Shown here piece after piece: positions 16,898 through 25,324 of a stretch of 64,000 bases of DNA. The notes under the pieces are model-generated. The model worked only from the letters and a program-made list of their open reading frames with translations, searched no databases and had not been told where the DNA came from. The stretch's first letter is position 1. Each line of letters begins with the position of its first letter. The position numbers were made by a program, and so were the translations under genes. This DNA is from Brumimicrobium sp041655765 (GTDB lineage Bacteria > Bacteroidota > Bacteroidia > Flavobacteriales_D > Crocinitomicaceae): positions 49,884 through 113,883 of the forward strand of contig JBBAEU010000007.1 of the NCBI GenBank assembly GCA_041655765.1, read 5' to 3'.

Positions 16898-17875
16898 ATG
16901 CATCTAGTTCCAGACAGTATATTTGACATCAAAAACGATGAAGAATTTAATAACCTGACGCTTACAATTTTCAAGTATCAATATGAGCATTTGCGTGTTT
17001 ATAAGAAGTTTTGCGACGCACTTGGAAGGAACTCTCCCAAACACTATTCAGAAATCCCTTTCCTACCCATTTCATTCTTTAAAACACATCAAATTTTATC
17101 TGACGAAGTAAAAACTGATGACGTACTCGTTTTTAAAAGTTCTGGAACCACAGTTGGAGCCAGAAGCCAACATTATGTCGCAAACCCTAAGGTTTATGAA
17201 AAATCTTTCGTAAAAACTTTTAGAAATCATATTGCAGAGCCTACCGATTCAATAATCCTCGCATTGCTTCCTAATTATATAGAGCAAGGTAATTCATCAT
17301 TGGTTTATATGGTAAATTACCTTATTCAAATCTCCAGCCATCCACTTTCAGGATTTTATTTGTCAGATTCAGAAAAACTCGTAGAGATTCTTTCTAAGGC
17401 AAAAGAAACCAAAAGAGAAATTATTTTATTTGGTGTTACATATACATTGTTAGATTTTGCAGAAAAGAATGTGGATTTATCTGGCGTAAAAATTATTGAA
17501 ACTGGCGGAATGAAAGGCCGAAGGAAAGAAATCGTTCGAGAAGAATTACACGAAATCTTAAAAGAAGGCCTACAAGTGGACAAAATCTATTCAGAATATG
17601 GGATGACAGAATTGCTATCTCAAGGATATACTGATGGAAGCGAGTATTTTACTTGTCCGAATTGGATGAAAATATTAATCAGGGATGTAAATGACCCTCT
17701 GTCCTATTTATCGGAAAGCAAAACAGGAGGAGTAAATGTGATAGATTTAGCCAATATATACAGTTGTTCATTCATTGCAACTGACGATTTAGGATGTATT
17801 AATCACAAAAGATTCAAAATTTTAGGTAGATTTGACCAAAGCGACATTAGAGGTTGCAATTTATTAATAAATTAA
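16898..17875 (+). CDS. LuxE/PaaK-like acyl-protein synthetase family protein
   Basis: 325 residues. It has the adenylate-forming signature FKSSGTTVGARSQHYV near residue 85, and a C-terminal half with YSEYGMTELLSQGY near residue 230 and ATDDLG plus GRFDQSDIRGC, as in ANL enzymes lacking a full C-terminal subdomain. It likely activates a carboxylate as AMP ester and transfers it; the substrate is unknown. It is transcribed alone or with the following lipoprotein gene. The stop codon lies inside a 17-bp tandem duplication (17871-17904). Confidence 0.8.
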   Translation: MHLVPDSIFDIKNDEEFNNLTLTIFKYQYEHLRVYKKFCDALGRNSPKHYSEIPFLPISFFKTHQILSDEVKTDDVLVFKSSGTTVGARSQHYVANPKVYEKSFVKTFRNHIAEPTDSIILALLPNYIEQGNSSLVYMVNYLIQISSHPLSGFYLSDSEKLVEILSKAKETKREIILFGVTYTLLDFAEKNVDLSGVKIIETGGMKGRRKEIVREELHEILKEGLQVDKIYSEYGMTELLSQGYTDGSEYFTCPNWMKILIRDVNDPLSYLSESKTGGVNVIDLANIYSCSFIATDDLGCINHKRFKILGRFDQSDIRGCNLLIN

Positions 17876-17940
17876 CTAGCTTTATAAATTAACTATCTTT
17901 ATAAACAACAAAATAATTTTTTGAATTAATAAGTTTATTA

Positions 17941-17969
17941 TTGTGGCGTAAAATTTGTTGCTATTTTTG
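17941..17969 (+). promoter_or_regulatory. promoter of the 177-residue lipoprotein gene
   Basis: TTG at 17941-17943, an 18-base spacer and TATTTTTG at 17962-17969, 24 bases before the ATG. Confidence 0.5.
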
Positions 17970-17992
17970 TAAAAACATTTAAAAAGTTCATT

Positions 17993-18526
17993 ATGCGTAT
18001 ATTAACAGCCCTTATTGTAGTATTTATCTTAGGAAGTTGTGCAAACTCTATCCCTTATACTGAAAAGCTAAGATCAGAATATGATTTAACACCAGAAAAA
18101 TTGAAAAAAATTCAATTTTATACATCTGAGACAATCATCTTAGAGAGAAGTGAAGACCAGAGTAAAATGGTTACAACGGGAAAATCTGGAGAGGTTGTTA
18201 AATCTGAAACTTCAACATCGGAAAGGGTTATTATCCCAGCCCGAAGAAAAGGAATTCTTGAAAGAGTTGAAGAGGATGGGTCCGTTCTTGTAAGGTTTGA
18301 AGTTGGACAAAATAAATTTCTTTCTTTTAAAGAAAGACCAAATATTTCAAACGGGAGGCTTTACCTAGAAGCTCAATGGGTTAATGGGAGAGGCGAGTTG
18401 GATTACGGAAATGCTGTTTACTTTGCAGTTCGAGGAAGTTCTTCAGCATACTTAATGGTAAAATTAAAAGACTTTAGTAAACAGCAACACAAAGACAGAG
18501 TTGTTAAAGGCATGAAGGTGAATTAA
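17993..18526 (+). CDS. hypothetical lipoprotein
   Basis: 177 residues. Signal peptide with lipobox FILGSCAN; the lipidated cysteine is near residue 16. The mature part is polar and beta-rich (GILERVEEDGSVLVRFEVGQ, then LYLEAQWVNGRGELDYGN) and carries no family motif I recognise. It has its own promoter. It marks the left border of the degraded accessory region that follows. Confidence 0.75.
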   Translation: MRILTALIVVFILGSCANSIPYTEKLRSEYDLTPEKLKKIQFYTSETIILERSEDQSKMVTTGKSGEVVKSETSTSERVIIPARRKGILERVEEDGSVLVRFEVGQNKFLSFKERPNISNGRLYLEAQWVNGRGELDYGNAVYFAVRGSSSAYLMVKLKDFSKQQHKDRVVKGMKVN

Positions 18527-18619
18527 TAAGAAAGTCACCTGCAAGCCGTTGTGATTTGAAAATAGAAACATTTAAGCAATTAATTTTTTGGTTGTTACCG
18601 ACACACATAAACAGACATT

Positions 18620-18751
18620 TTATTGATCTCCAATTTTATTAATAAGTAATTGATTTTGTTCTTTTAAAAAATTATTTTCTTCTTGGAGTTGATGGATGAA
18701 AAGTTCATAACCTGTAGAAACTTCTTGACCTATCAGCCTTTGACTACTGTG
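18620..18751 (-). pseudogene. remnant of an XRE-like regulator C-terminus
   Basis: On the minus strand a 43-codon open stretch ends at the stop 18620-18622. It reads as a coherent coiled-coil tail (GYELFIHQLQEENNFLKEQN, then LLINKIGDQ). Such tails follow helix-turn-helix domains in many Bacteroidota XRE regulators. There is no start codon and no HTH domain, and a stop lies just upstream, so only a fragment remains. Confidence 0.45.
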
Positions 18752-18865
18752 TTATGACACAACAGCAGATTGTATCGATGGATGGAAAGTGTTAAACATT
18801 GACACTAATTATAAGCAGTCTAATGTAAAGTTATTTGCTACAAATAGAATAAAAATACAATTCAG

Positions 18866-19506
18866 CGATTAAAAGAATATTTAATTGATGGTTATTCAAT
18901 CAACACAAACCGACTAAAAGAATTAAACAAACTAATAGAAATTGTTGAGAAAATTGATTCAAAAACAAATCAGATTGATGAAGCCAAAGGGATTCTTAAA
19001 ATTCTAACAGATTATACAAAGAGCTTTATACTCTTAAATCAATTCGATAGTAATCGTTTAGAAACAGACGCATTAAATAATGAAGTTATTTATGAAATAA
19101 AATATGATGATCGATTTACGCTATTGAGAAATTAAAAGATAAACTAATCTCTCATAATGAGGCTACAAATCTATTTGGAAACCAAAAAGACAACAGTTTT
19201 GAAGGCATTTTAAAGTCTGTCCTTCAGACTTTTGACAATCAATATTTATATCCGACAATTGAAGAACAAGCCGCACACCTACTTTATTTCATAATCAAGA
19301 ACCATCCATTTACAGACGGAAATAAGAGAATAGGTGCTTTTATCTTTGTATGGTTCTTAGAAAAGAACTCACATTTACTAAAAAACACAGGTGAAAGAAA
19401 GATTAATGATAATGCACTTACTGCACTTGCGCTATTTGTAGCACAAAGTAACCCAGAAGACAAAGAATTAATGGTTCAATTGATTTGTAATTTAATAAAA
19501 ACATAA
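18866..19506 (+). pseudogene. broken RhuM/Fic-DOC family gene
   Basis: Two adjoining frames together read as the C-terminal part of the RhuM-Fic/DOC virulence-type family. Frame one (18866-19135) begins RLKEYLIDGYSINTNRLKEL and ends after YEIKYDDRFTLLRN. The second (19120-19506) continues AIEKLKDKLIS and contains the Fic motif HPFTDGNKRIGAFIF, then KINDNALTALALFVAQSNPE. A frameshift near 19115-19122 separates them, and the N-terminal RhuM part before 18866 is scrambled. Intact Fic enzymes transfer AMP or related groups. The HPFxDGNKR motif itself is intact, but the gene is not expressible as one protein. Confidence 0.8.
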
Positions 19507-19510
19507 ATTC

Positions 19511-19560
19511 TGCTAACACTTGGCTCGCATCAGCCAAGCAAAATGCTTCGTGTTTAACGT
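19511..19560. repeat. cassette-like boundary element, left
   Basis: Immediately after the Fic pseudogene stop lies nested dyad symmetry. An inner stem CTTGGCT/AGCCAAG (19519-19525 with 19532-19538) sits inside an outer AACAC/GTGTT pair (19515-19519 with 19550-19554). It ends in GTTTAAC. The layout recalls attC-like or cassette-boundary sequences seen between accessory genes in Bacteroidota. It pairs with a similar site at 22215-22247. Confidence 0.4.
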
Positions 19561-19661
19561 TTACTCTAAAATAAAATTTGTATCTTCGAGTTTACATTTC
19601 CTCAAAAAGTTGGTCGAACACCCAGTAGTAAACTATTCAAAACAAGATTAAAAATAAAAGG

Positions 19662-19754
19662 GTGAAAAATGACAAAACAAAAGAAACAAAAACAGTTTTT
19701 ATTCTTGGTGCAGGTATTTCTGTTGAAGCAAAGGCCCCTCCCAAGAGAAGCTGA
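19662..19754 (+). pseudogene. truncated SIR2-like N-terminus
   Basis: From a GTG at 19662 a 30-codon frame includes KTVFILGAGISVEAKAPP, the NAD-binding glycine motif that opens many SIR2-like defence and effector proteins. It then hits TGA at 19752. The rest of the protein is absent. This is a decayed remnant next to the R-M genes. Confidence 0.5.
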
Positions 19755-19857
19755 GAAGCTAGTCCAAAAAATATATTGACGATTTTGTGGCTTAAAGAAC
19801 ATAAAAATCCCTTATCTTGCGAGTTGCAAATTAGCGTGTATAATAAAGGATTTGAAA

Positions 19858-21129
19858 ATGGATTTTAAAGAGAAAATATCTCTAGAAACGTTTGGAAATA
19901 AACAGTTCAGAACAAAGCTTATTAAACCTGAGAACAATCAAGAGGCAATTTTAACTCATTATATACATAATTCAAAAAACGGAGTCTCTAAGTTCTATAA
20001 GGCTGGTGCAATTGCATTTACCAAAGAAATTTTAGAGCATAAATATCCAGAACACGAAATATCAAACAAAGTTGCTGAAGAAGCATTACAATATGAGATT
20101 TTTGATACTTTTGAAATACCATTTCCTCCAATTGACAAACCAAAATTCAAGTTTATAGACCTATTTGCTGGAATTGGAGGTTTTCGCTTGGCATTACAAA
20201 ACTTAGGCGGAAAATGTGTATTTACAAGCGAATGGGATAAGGATGCAAAACGAACTTATAAAGCAAACTTTGGAGAAACACCATTTGGCGATATTACCAA
20301 AAAAGAAACAAAACAATACATTCCTGATAATTTTGACGTGCTTTGTGCAGGTTTTCCGTGTCAAGCATTTTCGATTGCAGGAAAGCGAGGAGGATTTGAA
20401 GACACAAGAGGAACGCTGTTTTTTGACGTTGCTGAAATCATCAAAAGAAAACAACCAAAGGCTGTTTTTCTTGAAAACGTAAAAGGTTTGAGAAACCACA
20501 ACGGAGGAAAAACTTTGGCTACAATTTTAAATGTTTTGAGAAACGATTTAGGCTATTTTGTTCCCGAACCGGAAATTGTAAATGCTAAAGACTTTGGAGT
20601 TCCACAAAACAGAGAAAGAATTTATATAGTAGGTTTTCACTCAAGTACAGGTGTAAATGAGTTTAACTACCCAAAGCCTTTGAATAAAAAAGTAACTTTT
20701 GCTGACGTCAAAGAAGAAAAAGTTCCCGCAACAAAATATTATCTTTCAACTCAATATCTACAAACATTAAAAAACCACAAAGAAAGACATAAAAGTAAAG
20801 GAAATGGATTTGGTTATGCCATAATTCCCGATGATGGAATTAGTAATGCTATTGTAGTAGGAGGAATGGGAAGAGAAAGAAACTTAGTTTTAGACCACCG
20901 AATTACAGATTTTACACCTACAACACACATCAAAGGGAAAGTAAATCGCCAAGGAATTAGAAAAATGACCCCAAGAGAATGGGCAAGATTGCAAGGTTTT
21001 CCAGATAGTTTTATAATTCCCGTTTCTGACTCATCAGCTTACAAACAATTCGGTAACTCCGTTGCCGTTCCTGCAATCCAAGCAACAGCAAACGAAATTT
21101 TAAAACGAATCGGAATTAAAAACAAATGA
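19858..21129 (+). CDS. DNA (cytosine-5) methyltransferase, HpaII-type system
   Basis: 423 residues from ATG 19858; AAAGGA at 19845-19850 is one of the few clear Shine-Dalgarno sites here, and TTG 19852 is in frame. An N-terminal extension of about 95 residues precedes motif I FIDLFAGIGGFRLAL. Motif IV is CAGFPCQAFSIAGKRGGFED with the catalytic Cys, motif VI VFLENVKGL and motif VIII QNRERIYIVG. Motif IX/X QFGNSVAVPAI is C-terminal. It methylates C5 of a cytosine in the sequence cut by the adjacent nuclease. The recognition site CCGG is inferred from the partner. Confidence 0.93.
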   Translation: MDFKEKISLETFGNKQFRTKLIKPENNQEAILTHYIHNSKNGVSKFYKAGAIAFTKEILEHKYPEHEISNKVAEEALQYEIFDTFEIPFPPIDKPKFKFIDLFAGIGGFRLALQNLGGKCVFTSEWDKDAKRTYKANFGETPFGDITKKETKQYIPDNFDVLCAGFPCQAFSIAGKRGGFEDTRGTLFFDVAEIIKRKQPKAVFLENVKGLRNHNGGKTLATILNVLRNDLGYFVPEPEIVNAKDFGVPQNRERIYIVGFHSSTGVNEFNYPKPLNKKVTFADVKEEKVPATKYYLSTQYLQTLKNHKERHKSKGNGFGYAIIPDDGISNAIVVGGMGRERNLVLDHRITDFTPTTHIKGKVNRQGIRKMTPREWARLQGFPDSFIIPVSDSSAYKQFGNSVAVPAIQATANEILKRIGIKNK

Positions 21130-22202
21130 TAACAGGAAATAAAGGTGAATGGAGTGAGATTTATACACTTCTAAAAATAATTGCAGACAAACAACTTTTT
21201 GCTGGAGATAGTAACTTAAACAAAATAGAAAATCTTATTTTTCCAATTATTAAGGTACTTCGTGATGAATCAAATGGAACATTTGAATTTAGTTATGATA
21301 ACGATTTAGTAATTGTAAAAAACAACAACGAAGAAATTAAAATCTCAATCAATGAATTCAAAAAACAAGCTTACTTTTTACTTTCAAAACTCAAAGAAAA
21401 AACAACTGCTACTTTTTCAATTCCTGAAATCGAACAATTCATAAATTCATTTAACAGTCATTCGTTAAAGGCAAAATCAACTGTAAAAAGTGACATTAAA
21501 ATTGTTATTCATGACCAACGAACAGGAACAAATCCCGAACTTGGTTTTAGTATAAAATCTCAGCTTGGAGGGGCTTCTACTTTATTAAATGCAAGTAAGA
21601 CTACAAATTTTATTTACAGTATAAATAATTTAAATCTATCAGAAAAACAAATTGAAGAGATCAATGCTATTAACACTAGAAGTAAAATAAAGGATAGGAT
21701 TGAAAAAATTCAAAACCTTGAAGGAAAATTTACTTTCAACAAACCTGAAAATTCAGTTTTTGAAAATAATTTGGTTTTAATTGATAGTGCTTTACCAAGA
21801 ATTATTTCTGAAGTTTTGCTTTTATTTTTTACTTCCAATCATTCCAAAACATCAGACTTGGTTTCCGAAATTTCTTCAAAAAACCCGCTTGATTACAACT
21901 TTGAAAATAATCATCCATTTTACACCTACAAAATCAAACGCTTTTTGACAGACATTGCATTAGGAATGATGCCGTCAAAAGTTTGGTCGGGTGAACTAGA
22001 TGCAACAGGTGGCTATTTAGTTGTAAAAAAAGATGGAGAAATTTTGTGTTACCATATTTACAACAGAAACGAATTTGAAGATTATTTATTTGAAAATACG
22101 AAGTTGGAAACAGCAAGTAGTACACGACACAGCTTTGGAACAGTTTACGAGCAAGACGGACAACTCTATTTCAAACTGAACTTGCAAATAAGGTTTTTAT
22201 AA
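21126..22202 (+). CDS. HpaII-family type II restriction endonuclease
   Basis: 358 residues; ATG overlaps the methyltransferase stop by four bases (ATGA). The N-terminus NKGEWSEIYTLLKIIADKQL and the central KSDIKIVIHDQRTGTNPELG followed by FSIKSQLGGASTLLNASK are characteristic of the HpaII restriction endonuclease family. The second stretch carries candidate PD-(D/E)xK-like acidic and lysine residues. Known members cut CCGG. It appears intact, and with the methylase forms a complete type II R-M system. Being downstream of the methylase ensures protection before cutting. Confidence 0.88.
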   Translation: MITGNKGEWSEIYTLLKIIADKQLFAGDSNLNKIENLIFPIIKVLRDESNGTFEFSYDNDLVIVKNNNEEIKISINEFKKQAYFLLSKLKEKTTATFSIPEIEQFINSFNSHSLKAKSTVKSDIKIVIHDQRTGTNPELGFSIKSQLGGASTLLNASKTTNFIYSINNLNLSEKQIEEINAINTRSKIKDRIEKIQNLEGKFTFNKPENSVFENNLVLIDSALPRIISEVLLLFFTSNHSKTSDLVSEISSKNPLDYNFENNHPFYTYKIKRFLTDIALGMMPSKVWSGELDATGGYLVVKKDGEILCYHIYNRNEFEDYLFENTKLETASSTRHSFGTVYEQDGQLYFKLNLQIRFL

Positions 22203-22214
22203 ATTACGCCAGCC

Positions 22215-22247
22215 TGTAACAAAGATTTGCAAAAGAGCGGGGTTAAG
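22215..22247. repeat. cassette-like boundary element, right
   Basis: A short GC-richer motif after the endonuclease stop. TAAC (22217-22220) and GTTA (22242-22245) flank a TTTGCAAA palindrome (22226-22233) and a GCGGGG run. It resembles the left element at 19511-19560 in layout, not in exact sequence. Confidence 0.35.
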
Positions 22248-22367
22248 TATTTAAGTGAAAGTTATTGCATTTCATCCGCAAAACCACAATTTTATCATTT
22301 TATAATACTTTGTATTTTGTTTGGCACGGCTTTTGAATTCATTCATCTGAACTTTAAAATAAAAAGC

Positions 22368-23093
22368 ATGAAAAATTCAAAAATATTTGCACTAAGTATA
22401 ATGATGATGTTCGGCGCATCACATTTTATCATTGCACAGGTACACACAGAAAAGAAAGAGTGGAATAAAAATCATCATGTAGAAAAAATTCCGAATCTTA
22501 CAGATGAACAAAGAAGTAAGATAGAATCTCTGAACGACTCATATAAAGAAAAATATATGGACCTTAAGAAAAATGAAGAACTTGATGATGAAATTCGTAA
22601 AAAAGCCCTAAGTGATTTACGTAAACAAAAACATGAAGATTTTAAACAAATTCTCACTGAAGAACAACTCGCTGAAATGAAAAAGCAAAGAGAATATCAC
22701 AAATCAATGAAAGGGAAAAAAGGTCATTATTACAAAGGAGATGCTCAAAAGCACAAACATCGTCGCGGTGCAATGATTGAACGCATTGATGAGAAAGTTA
22801 ATCTCACTGATTCTCAAAAAGAAAAGATGAAAGAGATTAAAAAGGTTTACGCTCCTAAATACCAAAAATTGAAAAAAGACGAGACCATTTCAAAAGAAGA
22901 CAAAAAGGAAGGTTTTTCTAAAATTAGAAAAGAACAACACCAAGAAATGATGAACGTTTTAACCGATGAGCAAAGAGAAAAACTGAAAAAACATCATGAA
23001 GCGAAAAAATCATCTCAGAAAATGAAAAGTTCAGAATTAAAATACCAAAGAAAACCAAATACAATTAATTTAAAACAAATAGAAAAAAAATAA
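22368..23093 (+). CDS. periplasmic Spy/CpxP-like LTxxQ-repeat protein
   Basis: 241 residues from ATG 22368. The frame is open upstream to 22227, but only the later start gives the signal peptide (SKIFALSIMMMFGASHFIIAQ). The mature protein is very rich in Lys, Glu and His. It contains two pairs of LTxxQ-like units (NLTDEQRSKIE with ILTEEQLAEM, then NLTDSQKEKMKE with VLTDEQREKL), an internal duplication. Spy-type helical proteins act as periplasmic chaperones or envelope-stress and metal sensors. The His-rich linker (YHKSMKGKKGHYYKGD) hints at metal binding. Confidence 0.75.
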   Translation: MKNSKIFALSIMMMFGASHFIIAQVHTEKKEWNKNHHVEKIPNLTDEQRSKIESLNDSYKEKYMDLKKNEELDDEIRKKALSDLRKQKHEDFKQILTEEQLAEMKKQREYHKSMKGKKGHYYKGDAQKHKHRRGAMIERIDEKVNLTDSQKEKMKEIKKVYAPKYQKLKKDETISKEDKKEGFSKIRKEQHQEMMNVLTDEQREKLKKHHEAKKSSQKMKSSELKYQRKPNTINLKQIEKK

Positions 23094-23122
23094 TACATTC
23101 GTTCTCTATAGACAATTCATTT

Positions 23123-23153
23123 AAAAAGAGCCAGTAAAATGGCTCTTTTTTTT
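23123..23153 (+). terminator. Rho-independent terminator
   Basis: Stem AAAGAGCCA (23125-23133) with TGGCTCTTT (23140-23148), loop GTAAAA, then a T run, 30 bases after the Spy-like gene. Confidence 0.9.
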
Positions 23154-23390
23154 CAACTTTGATTCCTTTACATTGAACCTAAAGTTAACATTAAAAACTA
23201 AATCATAAATAACGGATAATAAATTTTAGTATATACTTCATCTTGAAAAGTGGGGAATAGAATCAGGGGTAGCAAATTTTTACGAGTAATTATTTTATGC
23301 CTTTTGGAGTATATTCTTAGTACGCAATTTAAATAATAAGCAAAGAAATAAGGCAACAAATTCGGGTTTCGTGTCGCATTGATTCTAATA

Positions 23391-23424
23391 TTTGTGCTTT
23401 TGTTCAATCTTCTTTATATTTTTG
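23391..23424 (+). promoter_or_regulatory. promoter of aspS
   Basis: TTTG at 23391-23394, 22 bases, then TATTTTTG at 23417-23424, 21 bases before the ATG at 23446. This excludes the in-frame ATG at 23392 as the real start. Confidence 0.6.
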
Positions 23425-23445
23425 TATTCTATAATTTTGAAAAAT

Positions 23446-25194
23446 ATGTACAGAACACACAATTGTGGAGAATTACGTATTTCCGATTTAGAAAAGGAAG
23501 TAACGTTAAGTGGTTGGATTCAAAGAACTCGTGAAATGGGGGGGATGACCTTTATCGATTTACGAGACAGATATGGAATTACACAATTAGTTTTTAATAG
23601 TGACGATAACGATGAATTAAATCAACAAGCTAGAAAATTAGGTCGTGAATTTGTCATTCAGATTAAAGGAGAAGTTATTGAGCGTTCTAGCAAAAACAAA
23701 AATATTCCTACTGGTGAAGTTGAAATAAAGGTTTCTGACCTTACAATTCTTAATGCTTCAAAAGTTCCTCCATTTACCATAGAAGATGAAACAGATGGCG
23801 GAGATGAATTAAGAATGAAATATCGCTATTTAGATTTAAGAAGAAAACCGATATTTAATAAACTAAAGTTACGAAACAAGGTGTCTTTAGAAACAAGAAA
23901 GTTCTTAGATAGTGTTGGTTTTATGGATGTAGAAACACCCTATTTAATCAAATCTACACCTGAAGGGGCAAGGGATTTTGTAGTTCCAAGTCGTATGAAT
24001 CAAGGTGAATTTTACGCTTTACCCCAATCTCCTCAAACATTCAAACAATTACTAATGGTTTCGGGGATTGACCGATATTATCAAATTGTGAAATGTTTTA
24101 GAGATGAGGATTTAAGGGCGGATAGACAGCCAGAGTTTACACAAATCGACTGTGAAATGTCTTTTGTCAATCAAGAAGATGTTTTAAATGTGTTTGAAGG
24201 TTTGATTAAGCACTTATTTAAGACTTGTCGAGGTATTGAATTTAACGAAGCTTTTCCTCGAATCACTTATTCTGAGGCAATGGAAAGATACGGCTCAGAC
24301 AAGCCAGATACTCGCTTTGGAATGGAATTTAACAACATGAATTCTGTAACGCAAAACAAAGGTTTTAAGATTTTTGATGAAGCAGAATTGGTTTTAGGAA
24401 TTGTTGCTAAAGGCTGTTCAGATTATTCGCGTAAACAAATCGATAATCTTACAGATTGGGTAAAACGACCACAAGTTGGTGCAAAAGGAATGGTTTATTG
24501 TAAAGTTAATCATGACGGTTCATTGAAAAGTTCCGTTGATAAATTCTACTCTGAAGAAGATTTGCGAGCTTGGTCAAAACGTACTGGGGCCGAAAAAGGG
24601 GATCTAATTCTTCTGTTAAGTGGTAAGACAGACGAAGTTCGTATTCAGATGAATGAATTACGTCTCCATTTAGGGACAGAATTAGGACTTCGTAATCCAG
24701 CAGAATTTAAACCCATTTGGGTCATTGATTTTCCGTTATTAGAGTGGGATGAAGACACAAACAGATTTCAGGCAATGCACCATCCGTTTACTTCGCCAAA
24801 GGAAGAAGATTTACATCTATTAGATTCAAATCCTGGTAAAGTTCGTGCAAACGCATACGACTTAGCTATGAATGGTGTAGAATTAGGAGGAGGTTCTATC
24901 CGAATTCACGACAAGGAACTTCAAGAAAAAATGTTTAAAACACTAGGGTTCAATAAAGAAGATGCACAAAAACAATTTGGTTTCTTGATGAATGCTTTTG
25001 AGTTTGGAGCGCCACCACACGGAGGATTAGCCTTTGGATTAGACCGTTTGGTAGCAACAATGGATGGTTCTGGAAGCATAAGAGATTACATTGCATTTCC
25101 TAAAAACAACGCAGGTAGAGACGTGATGATTGATTCTCCCTCTCCGATTGATAAAACGCAATTGGATGAATTGGGAATTGAGTTAAAAAATTAA
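23446..25194 (+). CDS. aspS: aspartyl-tRNA synthetase
   Basis: 582 residues from ATG 23446, the usual bacterial AspRS length. An N-terminal OB-fold anticodon domain starts MYRTHNCGELRISDL. The class II core includes motif 2-type FRDEDLRADRQPEFTQID and motif 3 FGAPPHGGLAFGLDRLVA near the C-terminus. The bacterial GAD insertion lies between them (about residues 290-420). It charges tRNA-Asp in the cytoplasm. It is monocistronic with its own promoter and a terminator shared with the converging OmpA-like gene. Confidence 0.97.
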   Translation: MYRTHNCGELRISDLEKEVTLSGWIQRTREMGGMTFIDLRDRYGITQLVFNSDDNDELNQQARKLGREFVIQIKGEVIERSSKNKNIPTGEVEIKVSDLTILNASKVPPFTIEDETDGGDELRMKYRYLDLRRKPIFNKLKLRNKVSLETRKFLDSVGFMDVETPYLIKSTPEGARDFVVPSRMNQGEFYALPQSPQTFKQLLMVSGIDRYYQIVKCFRDEDLRADRQPEFTQIDCEMSFVNQEDVLNVFEGLIKHLFKTCRGIEFNEAFPRITYSEAMERYGSDKPDTRFGMEFNNMNSVTQNKGFKIFDEAELVLGIVAKGCSDYSRKQIDNLTDWVKRPQVGAKGMVYCKVNHDGSLKSSVDKFYSEEDLRAWSKRTGAEKGDLILLLSGKTDEVRIQMNELRLHLGTELGLRNPAEFKPIWVIDFPLLEWDEDTNRFQAMHHPFTSPKEEDLHLLDSNPGKVRANAYDLAMNGVELGGGSIRIHDKELQEKMFKTLGFNKEDAQKQFGFLMNAFEFGAPPHGGLAFGLDRLVATMDGSGSIRDYIAFPKNNAGRDVMIDSPSPIDKTQLDELGIELKN

Positions 25195-25266
25195 TCCCAT
25201 TTATAAGAATTCCGATAATTAGATACTACATATAATTATTGTTTCACTTAAATAGTGAGTGATATT

Positions 25267-25303
25267 AAAAAAAAACTCGGTGCAGAAAGCACCGAGTTTT
25301 TTT
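25267..25303. terminator. bidirectional terminator between aspS and the OmpA-like gene
   Basis: Stem ACTCGGTGC (25275-25283) with GCACCGAGT (25289-25297), extended by an A run before and a T run after, so it works in both directions between convergent genes. Confidence 0.93.
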
Positions 25304-25324
25304 AGCTGTTTATTTTTATAAGTC

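Noticed and set aside
23154..23436. Minus-strand 69-codon frame between the Spy-like gene and aspS
   Set aside because: No promoter, no signal or motif, and it overlaps the aspS promoter; treated as non-coding.
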